From NCBI GenBank assembly GCA_934202525.1, contig CAKPYB010000001.1, positions 62,001 to 126,000 of the forward strand: a DNA stretch of 64,000 bases, given 5' to 3'. The position numbers were made by a program, and so were the translations under genes. Source of the DNA: an uncultured Prevotella sp. (lineage in GTDB: Bacteria; Bacteroidota; Bacteroidia; Bacteroidales; Bacteroidaceae). This document shows positions 63,154 through 64,000 of the stretch, piece after piece. The notes beneath the pieces are model-generated. The model searched no databases and was not told where the DNA came from. It saw only the letters and a program-made list of their open reading frames with translations. Positions within the stretch are counted from its first letter, which is position 1, and each line of letters opens with the position of its first letter.

Positions 63154-63249
63154 AAATCTCCGTTCATAGACATTGAATGTCCGTTCAAAGACGTTGAACC
63201 GCCGTTCAAAGACGCTGAACCGCCGTTCAACGTCTATGAACGGAGATTT
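63154..63249. repeat. 21-bp tandem repeat inside an 18-bp inverted repeat
   Basis: CGTTCA recurs at 63161, 63182, 63203 and 63224, exactly 21 bp apart. The ends (63154-63171 and 63232-63249) are perfectly complementary 18-mers. On the minus strand the 21-bp unit stays open as a seven-residue repeat (FERRFNV-like), but no promoter or start supports a gene. The remaining sequence 63060-63153 and 63250-63401 shows nothing recognisable. Confidence 0.85.
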
Positions 63250-63401
63250 CAATAGGGTTAAAGAACAATTTATCCTATAATCAACCAAGACTTTTCCAGA
63301 GATTAACACATTATTAATACAGGAAGAAGGAAGAAAGGAGATAAGAGAGATAAAGAAAAGACGTTGTTTCTATCTTGAACTAAACCGATTATACAAGAAA
63401 A

Positions 63402-63433
63402 GCGTGCAAGCTACATCTCTGTCGCCTGCACGC
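63402..63433 (-). terminator. Terminator of the right-edge gene
   Basis: Minus strand: GCGTGCA and TGCACGC arms (63433-63402) followed by TTTTCTTG. Confidence 0.65.
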
Positions 63434-63475
63434 ATCCTCTTTTTATTTAATCGCGCTATGATATATAATAGCTTT

Positions 63476-64000
63476 TTACAATCTCGCTCCGAATCTTGCG
63501 CTTGGCAATGGGGCGGCAAAGTAATAGTTCTGGTCGTTATTTTTATCCAGGAAATTCACCTGCTTCATACCGAAGAATGGCAGACCCTCTGGGAAGAGCG
63601 GAGTAAAATCGATTACACCACCAGAAAGAGCAGGACTGCCTGCCTGATAATCGAAATTCCAACTCTTGTCGAATGCTAATGGAGCACCATTCTCCACTTT
63701 ATCAATCTCGCAGTTGATATTCATCTTCTCGCTCTGCTTGAAACTCTTGAAGAGAGGGTTGAGCTGACCAGCCACGCTACTCTTGATGTCGGTATCAAAC
63801 CAGATGCCGAGCTCTGCACCCTTCGCCATCTGTGCTACGCCAGGCTCTGTAGATGCAAAGTAGTAGTTTGGAGTAAGACGGCTGTGCTCCATATCTACAC
63901 CATCCTTCTTTGGCTGCTTCAGACCGAAACGGGAATCGTAGATGAGGTTGTTCACGAAGATTGGCTTAGCTGCCTTCTCTACCCAGACAGAACCACCCTT
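63476..64000 (-). CDS. Unidentified protein, C-terminal 174 residues (5' partial)
   Basis: The frame stays open to the window edge, so the start is outside; the internal GTG at 63955 is not a start. The visible part has PIFVNNLIYDSRFGL near its left end, a wording seen in parallel beta-helix proteins. It then has PNYYFASTEPGVAQMAKGAELGIWFDTD and a C-terminal region rich in Phe/Pro (DFTPLFPEGLPFFG). Secretion and a beta-helix fold are guesses from this; no family is assigned. Confidence 0.75.
   Translation of the reverse strand, partial: KGGSVWVEKAAKPIFVNNLIYDSRFGLKQPKKDGVDMEHSRLTPNYYFASTEPGVAQMAKGAELGIWFDTDIKSSVAGQLNPLFKSFKQSEKMNINCEIDKVENGAPLAFDKSWNFDYQAGSPALSGGVIDFTPLFPEGLPFFGMKQVNFLDKNNDQNYYFAAPLPSARFGARL

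Noticed and set aside
63121-63309. 62-codon minus-strand frame over the 21-bp repeats
   Set aside because: Openness follows from the repeat period being a multiple of three; no promoter or supported start, so listed only as a repeat.

Overview
The window comes from the chromosome of a Bacteroidales bacterium, most likely of the Prevotella/Segatella copri type (genus is inferred from remembered gene content; no search was run). Visible support: promoters match the Bacteroidetes pattern TTTG-N19/20-TAnnTTTG, Shine-Dalgarno sequences are essentially absent, there is a hybrid two-component-type regulator with a periplasmic propeller, lpxC and fabZ are fused, and menaquinone genes are present. Most of the window is dense core genome; bases from about 40,000 to 45,500 are visibly AT-richer and look acquired.

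Layout. 1-3328: 3' part of an AraC-type hybrid regulator that lacks a working kinase. 3.3-6.5 kb: gpx, a TrpB2-type tryptophan synthase beta chain and two short non-coding or micro-ORF transcription units. 6.5-16.9 kb (minus strand): mfd, a polyprenol-phosphate glycosyltransferase, an acyltransferase, a metallophosphoesterase overlapping a stand-alone MetH activation domain, pyrC, a DUF4369 lipoprotein, a membrane protein and an FtsB/DivIC-like protein. dnaX diverges from the last of these through a palindromic double promoter. 19-26 kb: a large iteron-bearing inverted repeat, asnA, tRNA-Arg(CCG) with pepT, a CPA2 antiporter, a nested REP-like palindrome and a DUF5715 protein. 26-37.3 kb (plus strand): phoH, purC, menG, aroE, purM, prfA, pyrF, then the lipid A block lpxD, lpxC-fabZ, lpxA, then miaA.

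37.5-45.5 kb is accessory: a HAD phosphatase, an AAA-ATPase/PD-(D/E)XK protein, then a minus-strand run of AT-rich genes. These are a membrane protein, a lipoprotein, an ADP-ribosylglycohydrolase remnant, a 94-residue protein resembling the N-terminal nucleotide-binding third of FtsZ, a DUF805 protein, a membrane protein with an internally duplicated domain, and a polytopic protein with a J-like domain lacking HPD. Next come a PiT phosphate transporter behind a probable Pho-box array, a queuosine pair (precursor transporter and queF) behind a preQ1-I-like riboswitch, the menaquinone operon menI-menF-menD-menB (minus), then lysS, gpsA, pgi, a HAD phosphatase, gmd, fcl, a uracil permease and the 3' end of an unidentified gene.

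The main unexplained signals are: (i) perfect 7-bp-period spacers at many gene junctions, with a different word at each site; (ii) three orphan promoters driving short transcripts, one with 21-bp operator-like repeats and a 15-codon hydrophobic ORF; (iii) the AT-rich island with the mini-FtsZ-like and J-like proteins; (iv) two minisatellites (22 bp and 27 bp) inside menF; (v) the pseudo-kinase regulator at the left edge.
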